NCBI RefSeq assembly: GCF_041435335.1
Contig: NZ_CP108430.1
Span: 868,001-932,000, forward strand
DNA length: 64,000 nucleotides
From: Streptomyces sp. NBC_01283
GTDB taxonomy: Bacteria; Actinomycetota; Actinomycetes; Streptomycetales; Streptomycetaceae
Reading direction: 5' to 3'
The translations under genes were made by a program, and so were the position numbers. Position 1 is the stretch's first letter, and each line of letters starts with the position of its first letter. Below are positions 32,193-40,429 of this stretch, piece by piece. Under the pieces are notes generated by a model, which saw only the letters and a program-made list of their open reading frames with translations, did no database searches and was not told the DNA's origin.

Positions 32193-34259
32193 CTATCGGC
32201 GGCTGCGTACGAGCAGGTACACGAAGTACGGCGTACCGACGACCGCCGTCATGAGTCCCGCACCCAGTTGGGCCGGGGCTATCACCGTGCGGCCCAGCAG
32301 GTCGGCCAGGCAGACGAGGGACGCACCGAGCAGCATCGCCACCGGGACGACCCGTACGTGGCGTCGGCCCACCAGCGCGCGTGCCGCGTGCGGCGCCACG
32401 AGTCCCACGAAGCCGATCGTGCCGGCCGCGGCCACCGCGGTGGCGCTGAGCAGCACGCTCACGACGAGGAACCCGAGGCGTCCGCGGGCCAGGTCGAGGC
32501 CCAGGAGGCGCGGGGTGTCCTCGTCGAGCGACACGAGGTCGAGTTCCTTGCGGCGGGCGAGGGCCACGACCGCGCCGGCCACGAGCACGGCCGCGACCGG
32601 CAGGACGTCGGTGCCGCTCCGCCCGTAGGTGGAACCCGAGAGCCAGATCAGCGCCTTGGTCGCGCTGAACCGGTCGGTGAGCACGATCAGCAGGCTGATG
32701 AGCGCCATCGTTCCCGAGGACACACCGATGCCGACGAGGACGAGCCGGGTGTTCTGGAAGCCCCCCTTCGCCGCGAGCCCGAAGACGACCACGGAGCTGA
32801 CCGCTGCGCCGGCGAACGCGGCACCCGCGATGCTCCATGATCCGGCGCCCGGTGCCGAGGTGACGAGGATGATGGCGCCGAGCGCCGCTCCGCCGGAGAC
32901 GCCGAGGACGCCGGGTTCCGCGAGCGGATTGCGGGTCACCGACTGCACGAGCGTGCCGGACAGTGCGAGTGCGGCACCCGCGAGGAGCGCGGCAAGCACC
33001 CGTGGCACGCGGGTGTCGAGGACGAAGGTGATGGCCTGGCCCGACTGGCCGCGGGCCCAGTTGACCACGTCGCCGAGCAGGAACGTGCTGTCGCCGACGA
33101 GCACCGCGGCGATCGTGACGCCGACCAGTGCGCCCACGAGGAGTACCACCGTGATGAGGTAGGCGGCCCGGCTCGGGATGCGCAGCTTGTCCGGCGCAGC
33201 GGCCCCGGCGCCGTCGCGGGTGCGCATCGCCATGACGACGAGGAACACGGCGCCGACGACGCTGGTGATGACGCCCGTGGGCACGGTGACCGCGACCTGG
33301 GAGGACGTCACGGCGCGCAGCAGCACGTCGGAGCCCAGCACGAGGGCGGCGCCCACGAGTCCCGCCACCGGGATGCGGATCCGGTGGCGCAGGAGGCCGC
33401 GGACGCGGCCGGCGACCGGCCGTACCAGGGCCGGAGCGCACAGTCCGACGAAGGCGATCGGCCCGGCCAGCGTCACCGACCCCGCCGAGAGCAGCGAGGC
33501 GAGGACGACGGCCGCGACGCGGGTGCCGCGAACCGGGATGCCCAGGCCGCGCGCGGCGTCGTCGCCCAGGGCCAGGGCGTCGATGCGGCGGGCGATGAGC
33601 AGCAGGCCCGCCAGCGCGACCAGGACGACCGGTGCCATCTCGGCCACTCCGTCGAAGCCGTTCTGGCTGATGCTTCCCTGGCCCCACTGGTACATCCCCT
33701 GTGTCTGTTCGGGGAACAGCAGGAGCAGCGCCTCGGTGATGGCGTTGAGCCCGAGGGCGAGCGCGCTGCCGGCGAGGACGAGGCGGACGGTGCCGCCACC
33801 GCGTCCGGCGAGCGCGAGGACGACGCCGGCAGCCGCGAGGCCGCCGATGAACGCCACGCCCGACGAGGCGAACAGCGGCGCCGTGGCGCCACTGGCGACC
33901 AGGAGGGTCAGCGCGAGATACGAACCGGCGTTGACGGCAAGGGTGTCCGGTGCCGCGAGCACGTTGCGGCTGACGGCCTGGAGCGCGGCGCCCGCCGCGC
34001 CGAGCGCGACGCCGACGAGGATCCCGGCGACCATGCGCGGCATGCGTGAGGCGATGACGACGGAGGAGTCGCCCTGCTCGGCCTGGCCGGTGAGGGCCCG
34101 CCACACCTCGCCCGGGCCGACGGACGCGGTGCCTTGCGTGATGTCGACGACGGCGAGGACGGCGACCAGAAGAACGAGACCGGCCGTCACCGCGACCGCG
34201 CCCGATGGGGACGCGACCGCGCGCTCGGGCGTGGCTGAGGGCGTTGCGGTGACGACCAC
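32193..34259 (-). CDS. Fused iron-siderophore ABC permease (FhuB-like double FecCD)
   Basis: A 688-residue membrane protein made of two FecCD permease domains in tandem (about residues 20-340 and 350-688). Each half carries its own copies of the family motifs: SRMPRMVAGILVGVALGAAG and RVPRVLAALLAGAALALSG, then the cytoplasmic coupling helices LAGPIAFVGLCAPALVRP and AAGTIGFVGLVAPHAARALV. Single-chain double permeases are typical of hydroxamate siderophore importers such as FhuB. The GTG at 34259 follows the binding-protein stop by six bases. Its ATPase partner is disrupted by an insertion, so the importer may be inactive. Confidence 0.93.
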   Translation of the reverse strand: MVVTATPSATPERAVASPSGAVAVTAGLVLLVAVLAVVDITQGTASVGPGEVWRALTGQAEQGDSSVVIASRMPRMVAGILVGVALGAAGAALQAVSRNVLAAPDTLAVNAGSYLALTLLVASGATAPLFASSGVAFIGGLAAAGVVLALAGRGGGTVRLVLAGSALALGLNAITEALLLLFPEQTQGMYQWGQGSISQNGFDGVAEMAPVVLVALAGLLLIARRIDALALGDDAARGLGIPVRGTRVAAVVLASLLSAGSVTLAGPIAFVGLCAPALVRPVAGRVRGLLRHRIRIPVAGLVGAALVLGSDVLLRAVTSSQVAVTVPTGVITSVVGAVFLVVMAMRTRDGAGAAAPDKLRIPSRAAYLITVVLLVGALVGVTIAAVLVGDSTFLLGDVVNWARGQSGQAITFVLDTRVPRVLAALLAGAALALSGTLVQSVTRNPLAEPGVLGVSGGAALGAIILVTSAPGAGSWSIAGAAFAGAAVSSVVVFGLAAKGGFQNTRLVLVGIGVSSGTMALISLLIVLTDRFSATKALIWLSGSTYGRSGTDVLPVAAVLVAGAVVALARRKELDLVSLDEDTPRLLGLDLARGRLGFLVVSVLLSATAVAAAGTIGFVGLVAPHAARALVGRRHVRVVPVAMLLGASLVCLADLLGRTVIAPAQLGAGLMTAVVGTPYFVYLLVRSRR

Positions 34260-34265
34260 GGTCTC

Positions 34266-35246
34266 CTACTTCGTCAGGGTGTCGACGAGGGCGTCGATGT
34301 ACGCCTCCATCGCCCCGGGTCCGCCGAACATCCAGATGCCGTCGTCCAGTCGGTGGACCTCGTCGTCCTTGACGAACGGCAGCGACTTCCAGACGGAGTT
34401 GTCGGCGAGTTCGTCGGTGAACACGTCGGAGCTGTCGTCGCCCTTGTTGCCGATGTAGACGAACCGCACGTCGTCGCCGAGCGCGGTGAGGCCCTCGACG
34501 TCGGTGGTGGCGAGGCCGTAGTCCTTGTCGCCCTTGATCTTCCAGGCGTTCTTCAGGCCGAGGTCCTCGTTGACGGCGCCGAGCAGGGAGGTGCTGGTGT
34601 AGCCGCGCAGGGAGACCTGGTTGGAGGCGGCGTAGCCGTCGGCGAAGGCGATCTTCGAGCCGTCGAGCTTGGCCTCCTTCAGCGCCTTCCTGCCTTCGGC
34701 GACCTTCGCGTCGTACGACTCCTTGGCCTTCTTGGCCTCGTCCGTCGTGCCGGTGGCCTTGGCTATGACGTCCAGGGTGTCGAACATCTGGCCCACCTGG
34801 TCGGAGGCGTCGGCGGCCTTGACCTGGAGGACGGGGCCGACCCTCTTCATCTGCTTGACGGCGGAGGCCGACATGTCGGTCGTGGTGACGATGAGGTCGG
34901 GGGTGAGACCGGCGAGGGTGTCCATGCTCGGCTCACCGCGGGTGCCGATGTCCTTGGGGTCGTTCTTCAGCGGAACGGCCGAGTCCCACGCCTTGTAGCC
35001 CTTGACGTCCGCGACACCGACGGGGTCGACGCCGAGGGTCACCAGGGACTCGACGACGTTCCACTCGGTTCCCACGACCTTCTTGGCCGGGCCGTCGAGC
35101 TTCACCGTCTTGCCGTTGGCGTCGGTGAGGGTGATCGGCTCGGACTTCTTTTCCGCACTGGTCTTCGCGGGCTCGGAGGAGCCGCAACCGGCCAGGATGA
35201 GGGCCACGGCGGTGGCGGCCGTCGCGGCGATGAGGGGGCGTCTCAT
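34266..35246 (-). CDS. Iron-siderophore-binding lipoprotein
   Basis: A 326-residue periplasmic-type binding protein anchored as a lipoprotein. The signal peptide MRRPLIAATAATAVALILAG ends at the lipobox Cys21 (LILAGCGSS). The mature part shows a FecB/PeripBP_2 fold: KKVVGTEWNVVESLVTLG, AGLTPDLIVTTTDMS and the long linking helix in the middle. It captures ferric siderophore for the permease encoded next to it. Its ATG overlaps the upstream ATPase stop (ATGA), showing original translational coupling. It should be iron-repressed through the box at 37450-37466. Confidence 0.92.
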   Translation of the reverse strand: MRRPLIAATAATAVALILAGCGSSEPAKTSAEKKSEPITLTDANGKTVKLDGPAKKVVGTEWNVVESLVTLGVDPVGVADVKGYKAWDSAVPLKNDPKDIGTRGEPSMDTLAGLTPDLIVTTTDMSASAVKQMKRVGPVLQVKAADASDQVGQMFDTLDVIAKATGTTDEAKKAKESYDAKVAEGRKALKEAKLDGSKIAFADGYAASNQVSLRGYTSTSLLGAVNEDLGLKNAWKIKGDKDYGLATTDVEGLTALGDDVRFVYIGNKGDDSSDVFTDELADNSVWKSLPFVKDDEVHRLDDGIWMFGGPGAMEAYIDALVDTLTK

Positions 35247-35811
35247 GAGGAGGTGTGGAGCCTTTCGCTTCTGCTGTGGTGGCGGCCTATCGCGCGGGTG
35301 CGCAGCCGGCCGGTGAGGGGGTCGGTGTCGACCTCGATACGGATGCCGTACGTGGCGGAGAGGCGCTCCGGCAGCAGTACGTCCTCGGGGGCGCCGTCGG
35401 CGACGATGCGCCCGGCGTCGAGCAGGGCGATCCGGTCGGCGACGGCGGCGGCCTGGTCGAGGTCGTGCAGGACGACGCCGACGGCGATGCCGCCGTCGTC
35501 CGCGAGGTCACGCATCAGGTCGAGGAGTTCGATCTGGTAGCGCAGGTCGAGGTAGGTGGTCGGCTCGTCGAGGAGGAGTACGCCGGTCTCCTGGGCGAGG
35601 CAGCTGGCGAGCCACACCCGCTGCAGCTGTCCGCCGGAGAGCTGGTCGACGGCGCGGTCGGCGAAGCCGTCGACGCCGGTCAGGGTGAGCACCCGCTCGA
35701 CCACGGCGGCGCCTCCCGCGTCGGCCTGACCCCAGCGGCCCCGGTAGGGGTAGCGGCCGAACTCCACGACGTCACGGACGGTCAGGCCGCCCGGTGTGGG
35801 GCGCCCTTGGG
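35243..35811 (-). pseudogene. 3' part of siderophore ABC ATPase gene split by IS110 element
   Basis: This segment encodes the C-terminal two thirds of a FecE/FepC-type ATPase: QGRPTPGGLTVRDVVEFGRY, signature LSGGQLQRVWLAS, Walker B VLLLDEPTTYLD and the switch LHDLDQAAAVADR. It has lost its Walker A part, which lies at 37141-37443 beyond the insertion. The frame runs open into the element without a start of its own. A functional enzyme cannot be made unless the element excises. The stop is coupled to the binding-protein start. Confidence 0.9.
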
Positions 35812-35826
35812 ATGCTCCTATGCTTG

Positions 35827-36903
35827 TCAAGCTGCAGGAGCGAGGTCGGTTTGAGTGATTCGTTCCGTTGGTGTGGCGGTCAGAGCGCGGTAGACCTCGC
35901 GGGCGACGAACCGCTTGAGGCAGCGCATGATGTCCTTTTTGTTTAGCCCTTCCTTGGTGCGGCGTTCGACGTAGGCGCGGGTACGTTCGTCGAAGCGCAT
36001 GCGGACCAGCACGATGGTGTGCAGGGCGTTGTTCGCCGCCCGGTCGCCGCCGCGGTTGAGCCGGTGGCGGTGGGTGCGGCCGGACGAGGCCGGGATCGGG
36101 GCGACTCCGGCGAGGTGCGCGAATGCCGCCTCGGAGCGCATGCGTTGGGGGTTGTCGCCGGCTGAGGCCAGCAGCTGCCCGGCGGTCTCGGGGCCGACGC
36201 CGAACAGTTCCAGCAGTGCTGGGGCGGCCTGCTTCACCAGCGGTCCGATCTCGCAGTCCAGCTCGGTGATCTCCTCGTCCAGCGCCAGGTGACGGCGGGC
36301 CAGTCGCCGCAGCGATGCCCGGGTCGCCGCGAGCGGGCGGGACAGGTCGTCGCCGGGCCGCAGGCGGGCGAGCGTGCGTATCAGCACGGCCCGGTCCAGC
36401 CCTGCGACCTGCTCGCGCAGCATCGCGGGCGCGGAGACAAGCAGGCCGCGGATCTGGTTCATCGCCTGGGTGCGGGCCTTGACCGCGCTGCGGCGGGCCA
36501 TCCGCAGGACCCGCACCGCCTCGACCACGCCGTCCCGACTCTTGGGAACGCCGGTCGCCCGGCCGGACAGTACCGCCGTCGCGGCGGCGTAGGCGTCGAT
36601 CGGGTCGGATTTTCCCTTCATCCGGCGGGTCTTGCGGTCGGGGCGGTCCACGTCGATGACGGTGACCCCGGCCGCGGTGAGAACCCGGGCAAGTTCGGCC
36701 CCGTAGGCGCCGGTGCCCTCCACTCCGACCGCTGCCAACTCGCCGCGGGAACGCATCCAGTCCAGCAGGTCGCGGTAGCCACGGATGCTGGCGGGGAACT
36801 CCCGGTCGGCCAGGTGCCGGCCGATCTGGTCGATTACCGCGGCATGGTGCGTCAGGCCGTGGGTGTCGACTCCGCCGGTGATCTCCCGGGCTTCGTGCGT
36901 CAT
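35827..36903 (-). CDS. IS110-family transposase (DEDD recombinase)
   Basis: A 358-residue transposase. The N-terminal RuvC-like domain has the four acidic residues Asp13 (GVDTH), Glu62 (GVEGTGAYG), Asp100 and Asp103 (KGKSDPIDA). The C-terminal Transposase_20 domain has GPETAGQLLASAGDN and HLAGVAPIPASSGRTHRHR, containing the conserved serine region used in strand transfer. The length matches intact family members and no frameshift is seen, so the element may be active. The ATG at 36903 was chosen because the further in-frame N-terminal extension lies in the non-coding end of the element. Confidence 0.93.
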   Translation of the reverse strand: MTHEAREITGGVDTHGLTHHAAVIDQIGRHLADREFPASIRGYRDLLDWMRSRGELAAVGVEGTGAYGAELARVLTAAGVTVIDVDRPDRKTRRMKGKSDPIDAYAAATAVLSGRATGVPKSRDGVVEAVRVLRMARRSAVKARTQAMNQIRGLLVSAPAMLREQVAGLDRAVLIRTLARLRPGDDLSRPLAATRASLRRLARRHLALDEEITELDCEIGPLVKQAAPALLELFGVGPETAGQLLASAGDNPQRMRSEAAFAHLAGVAPIPASSGRTHRHRLNRGGDRAANNALHTIVLVRMRFDERTRAYVERRTKEGLNKKDIMRCLKRFVAREVYRALTATPTERITQTDLAPAA

Positions 36904-37140
36904 GCTGGTCGTGTCCGTCCTTGCGAGTCCGTTCCGAGGGCGGCACGCGCCGGTCGGGCGGGTGGACAAGACAGTGACGGGGCTTCTGGACCAAGCTCCT
37001 ATGAGGTCACAAGCGCCCGTCCGGCCGCGTGCATGGCGGACCCGCCGATGAACCGACAAATCCCAAACAGGACAGTCGCTGACGTCAGTCAGTAGGCGAG
37101 TCAGGCTCACCAGCGGAACCACCAATCACATCTTCACTGT
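36904..37140 (-). ncRNA. Possible bridge-RNA region of the IS110 element
   Basis: The 237-base segment between the element's end and the transposase start has no gene of its own. In the IS110 group this position encodes a structured bridge RNA whose loops pair with donor and target DNA. I infer the RNA from element type and layout; I have not derived its fold or guide loops. Confidence 0.35.
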
Positions 37141-37443
37141 CAGGAGCGCGACGCGGCGTGCGAACTGGCGGGCGGTGAGGTCGAAGCCGTCGGCGGCCTC
37201 GGCCGTGCCGGAATCGAGGGTCAGCGTGCCCTGCCGGGCGCCCTGGAGACGGGCGACGGACCGCAGCAGCGTCGACTTCCCGCTCCCGTTGGGGCCGACG
37301 AGAGCGGTCACTTCGCCGGGCCTGAGCTGGATGGCGGCGTCGTGGACGACGTCGACGCCGTCGTACGACACCGTCATGCGCTCGGCGGACAGTTCGTGAC
37401 CGCGCGGACGTGTTGCGCTACCTGCGCGTTCACCTGATCTCAC
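37141..37443 (-). pseudogene. 5' part of siderophore ABC ATPase gene split by IS110 element
   Basis: From GTG 37443 this part encodes the first 101 or so residues of a FecE/FepC-like ATPase: LSAERMTVSYDGVDVVHDA and the Walker A loop VGPNGSGKSTLLRSVARLQG, continuing to ARRVALL. The match then ends and three foreign codons lead to a stop inside the IS element. The iron box lies seven bases before the start, so the transcript would be almost leaderless if the TAGGCT within the box is the -10. The truncated product lacks the signature and Walker B motifs. Confidence 0.9.
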
Positions 37444-37449
37444 GGCGTG

Positions 37450-37466
37450 AAGGTTAGCCTAACCTT
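37450..37466 (-). promoter_or_regulatory. Iron box (DmdR/IdeR-type operator)
   Basis: Perfect 17-bp palindrome AAGGTTAGCCTAACCTT, matching the Streptomyces DmdR1 and mycobacterial IdeR consensus around TTAGGTTAGGCT. On the minus strand it includes TAGGCT, a good -10, so bound Fe-repressor would block transcription of the siderophore operon. Confidence 0.85.
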
Positions 37467-37590
37467 AGTCTGGCTGGAAGTAGGGGGTCCGAACCCGGGA
37501 AAGAGCGCGCACACCACTCCCCTGGCAGCGACCCCGACGATCACCCCGCTTCCCCTCAACCACCCGCCACAGCAGCCCCGTTACGCACGA

Positions 37591-37623
37591 GTGCCGCCCA
37601 TCGGCCGAGACGATGGGCGGCAC
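37591..37623 (-). terminator. Hairpin downstream of the secreted protein gene
   Basis: Perfect 13-bp arms GTGCCGCCCATCG and CGATGGGCGGCAC with a 7-base loop, starting about 17 bases past the stop of the gene at 37640-38248. It also separates that gene from the iron operon. Confidence 0.7.
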
Positions 37624-37639
37624 CGGTGGAGCTGGACCG

Positions 37640-38248
37640 TCAGTACAGCTTGTTGACCGCCTTGATGGTCGTGGCCTTGAAGTCGGCCACCTGAGCGTTG
37701 GCGAAGTTGCCCATCTGCCCCCACTTGACGAGCGTCACCGTGGTGCCGTCCCGGCCGACGGAGAACATGTTGATGTCGGAGGATCCACCGGTGGACTCGG
37801 TGTGGACGCCGTAGACGTGGGCGCCTTCCTCGACGTTCAGCTTGCCGTAGTACTTCTGCGTCGCGGTGATGTCGGGGTTCTCCTGCATCACCTTCTTCGC
37901 GCAGCCGTCCAGGTCCTTGCGCAGCAGGGCCGCGAAGTCCTTGGCGCGCTGCTCGCTGCGCTCGACCACCGTCACCTGGAGGGCGCTGGTGTCCAGATCC
38001 GTGCGGTAGGCGCGGTGCACGGAGATCGAGGGCAGGGCCTCCCCCACGCACATCGGCAGCGGGTCGGGCTGTCCGGAGGTCACCGGACCCGCGGTCCACG
38101 CCGACGACGCGTGCGGCGGCAGTTCGGCCGGAGCAAGGAACCGGGGCGATCCGGCGGCGGAGGCCGGGCTCGTGCCGGCCACCACACCCGCCACGGCCAC
38201 CGCGGCACCCAGAGCACACAGTCCTCGGCTCATGCGAACGCTCATCAT
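37640..38248 (-). CDS. Secreted protein of unknown function
   Basis: A 202-residue exported protein with signal peptide SRGLCALGAAVAVAGVVAGT and an Ala-x-Ala cleavage site near ASAAG. The mature part has a single domain with AWTAGPVTSGQPDPLPMCVG at its start and NMFSVGRDGTTVTLVKWGQM later, resembling sensor- or PknH-type extracellular domains in actinobacteria. Two or three cysteines could pair. Starts: TTG 38254 and ATGs at 38248, 38245 and 38233 are in frame; GGGGAG six bases before 38248 favours that one. No function is assigned. Confidence 0.7.
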   Translation of the reverse strand: MMSVRMSRGLCALGAAVAVAGVVAGTSPASAAGSPRFLAPAELPPHASSAWTAGPVTSGQPDPLPMCVGEALPSISVHRAYRTDLDTSALQVTVVERSEQRAKDFAALLRKDLDGCAKKVMQENPDITATQKYYGKLNVEEGAHVYGVHTESTGGSSDINMFSVGRDGTTVTLVKWGQMGNFANAQVADFKATTIKAVNKLY

Positions 38249-38611
38249 CGTCAACTCCCCGTTGTCGAAAGGTCAGCTTGCCCGACCCTCACACCACATA
38301 CGACCTGCGACACCCCGCGTCCGTTGCCCTCTCCCCCGTCACAGCACTGTCCGCAATGTCACCGAACGGCAACGGCGGAGCCCGGGCCCGTGCGCACCCT
38401 TGCATCCGCCGTCCGCGGGAAGACGCACATCCAGGAGGTGTACCGCCCGGCGCCCGCATGCCGGGGCGGCTGCGGGAGAGCAGTGGAGGGCAGTGGAAGA
38501 TTGAATTCCGCTCGCTTCCGCGTAACGGGCCCGGGCGACCGGCGTCCAAGGAATCGAGCGGATAGGGCGGCGCGGTGCGCCGTCGGCAGCAGAGACAACG
38601 AGGAGTAGCCC
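38249..38611. other. Divergent intergenic region
   Basis: About 360 bases between the secreted protein and the YihY-like protein, transcribed away from each other. It must carry both promoters, but I cannot place convincing -10/-35 pairs. No gene or strong repeat is seen apart from the ribosome binding site GAGGAG before 38612. Confidence 0.4.
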
Positions 38612-39553
38612 ATGGACAGTTCCGCGACGCCTGCGCGTGCGACCGCCCGCGTATCGGACGGGTCGGGCGCGCTGTGCGCCCCTGCGGGGCGGGCCGGGGC
38701 CTCCTCGGCGTGGGCGCGGCGGGGCGCCGCGCTGCGCCGCACGCCGGTGGCGATGTGGAACGACGACGTGTCGGACTGGGCGGCGGCACTGACGTACTAC
38801 GCGATTCTCGCCCTGCTCCCCGCCCTCCTGGTCACGGTCAGCCTGATCAGCCTGGTCAGTCCCGGCACCACCCAGACACTCATCGCCGAGGTCTCCGACT
38901 GGGCACCCGCAGAGTCGGGCAGCGCCTTGCACGAGGCGCTCACCGAGATGGCCGACGCACGGTCCGCCGCCGTGACGGTGGTGATCGCCGGCGGGGTCAG
39001 CGCGCTGTGGTCCGCCTCCAGTTACGCGGCCGTCTTCCGGCGGGCGCTGCACGCGATGCACGGCGTCAAGGACACCCGGCCCGTGTGGCGCAAGGCGCAC
39101 CGCGTGCTGATGACCGCCGTCGCGCTGCTCACGCTGTTGGCCGCCAGCGCGCTCCTGCTCGTGCTGAGCGGCTCTCTCGTCCCGACCGTCGGACGGCGCA
39201 TCGGGGTCGGCGACGCGGGACAGACCGTATGGAATGTCATGAAATGGCCCGCTCTGGTCTGTCTGGTCGTCCTGCTCGTCCTCGTGCTCTTCCGCAACGC
39301 GCCGCCCTCGGAGCGCGGATGGCGCCGCAGCCTGTCGGGGGGTTTCCTCGCCGCGCTTCTGTGGCTCCTGTCCTCGGGCCTGTTCACCTTGTACGCCACC
39401 GGATTCGGCAGCTACGGCAAGCTCTACGGCTCGCTGGCCGGGGTGGTCGTCTTCCTGGTGTGGCTCTGGATGTCGAATCTGGCGCTGCTGGCCGGAGCGC
39501 AGTTCACGGTGGAGATGGCCCGCGTACCGGTCGCCGCCGCACCCGAGTCCTGA
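38612..39553 (+). CDS. YihY/BrkB-family membrane protein
   Basis: A 313-residue protein with about six membrane helices. The YihY signature WAAALTYYAILALLPALLVT (about residues 57-76) is followed by helices including LLTLLAASALLLVLSGSLVP and a C-terminal pair LYGSLAGVVVFLVWLWMSNL plus LALLAGAQF, then a polar end. YihY proteins are widespread inner-membrane proteins once called ribonuclease BN, with no agreed function; some belong to stress or adhesion loci. GAGGAG lies eight bases before the ATG. Confidence 0.9.
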   Translation: MDSSATPARATARVSDGSGALCAPAGRAGASSAWARRGAALRRTPVAMWNDDVSDWAAALTYYAILALLPALLVTVSLISLVSPGTTQTLIAEVSDWAPAESGSALHEALTEMADARSAAVTVVIAGGVSALWSASSYAAVFRRALHAMHGVKDTRPVWRKAHRVLMTAVALLTLLAASALLLVLSGSLVPTVGRRIGVGDAGQTVWNVMKWPALVCLVVLLVLVLFRNAPPSERGWRRSLSGGFLAALLWLLSSGLFTLYATGFGSYGKLYGSLAGVVVFLVWLWMSNLALLAGAQFTVEMARVPVAAAPES

Positions 39554-39778
39554 CGCCCGCCCGGCCAGGGTGGGGCGGGTTGCGAACGGGGTGGGCCGTG
39601 GACGGGGTGTGCGCCCCCGGGCGGAAATACCGGCCGACGCGTCCCAGTCCGTTCTTCCCTGCGCGCCGCGTGCGCTCCCCCCGCAGGGGTTCGGGCACGG
39701 CGCGCACCGGTGATAGGCCTGAAGGACAAACTACTCGTGCGCGTGTTCGCCCACGCGGCATCGAAGAGGAGTCATCCC

Positions 39779-40195
39779 ATGGCCTCGTTCGACACGGGAC
39801 GGTTGTGCGCGATCGTCAAAATCCTGGACCAGGCAAGCACCCACCTCCGGCTGGCCGCCCGCGAGTCCACCCTCGCCGAGGCCGCGACAGCCCCCCTGAC
39901 CCGGCCGGCCGGCGATCCTGACGCGTCCGGCATCACCGCGCTCCTGAGCGTCTCGGAACAGGCGTCGGGCAGCGTCCGGCGCGCGCTCGTCCACATCCGC
40001 AACGGCGAGGACCAGCGCGCCCAGCACGAACTGGACCAGGCGCGGACCACGCCGTGCGTGGCGGCTCTGGCTCCGGCGGGTCTGCCACGGCCCCTCCCCC
40101 GGCGCGTGAACACGGCGCTGCGTCTGATGCAGGGGATCACCGGCTTCTTCCCGTCCGAGACGGAACAGGTCCTGGTGCGGGCAGCACTGCCCTAG
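39779..40195 (+). CDS. Hypothetical helical protein
   Basis: A 138-residue protein from ATG 39779 behind AAGAGGAG. It looks mostly helical (LCAIVKILDQASTHLRLAAR; VSEQASGSVRRALVHIRNGE) with no membrane segment and ends in GITGFFPSETEQVLVRAALP. No family recognised. It lies between membrane and stress-type genes but in its own transcription unit. Confidence 0.6.
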   Translation: MASFDTGRLCAIVKILDQASTHLRLAARESTLAEAATAPLTRPAGDPDASGITALLSVSEQASGSVRRALVHIRNGEDQRAQHELDQARTTPCVAALAPAGLPRPLPRRVNTALRLMQGITGFFPSETEQVLVRAALP

Positions 40196-40429
40196 CCGGC
40201 CCTGCCCTGGGGCGGTTCACCCGTACGGGCTAATCGCAGGGGCGGCGGGCCAAATCGCCCCGATCGCCGCAAACAGCCAGCGAATGGACCTCATACTCGC
40301 CGTCCGCGCACGCTCAGTGACTCTCCTGGTTGCGTCGCCCACCGGTCCGGAGCGGGATGGAGGGGACGCGTGCGACGTCCGTGGCGAGATTCGGTTCGCC
40401 CGTCGCGCGCTGCGAGGGAGTGATCACCC

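Larger units (their letters stand above)
35812..37140 (-). mobile_element. IS110-family insertion sequence
   Basis: About 1.33 kb inserted in the siderophore ATPase gene; ends are inferred from where the two ATPase parts stop matching (near 35810-35812 and 37138-37141). The element has one transposase gene, a long non-coding segment (about 237 bases) upstream of it and only about 15 bases downstream. I see no terminal inverted repeats and no clear target duplication. All of this is typical of the IS110 group. Confidence 0.85.

Noticed and set aside
32149..34104. Second minus-strand open frame overlapping the siderophore permease
   Set aside because: Arg/Pro-rich out-of-frame reading of the same strand; the overlapping frame has two intact permease domains.
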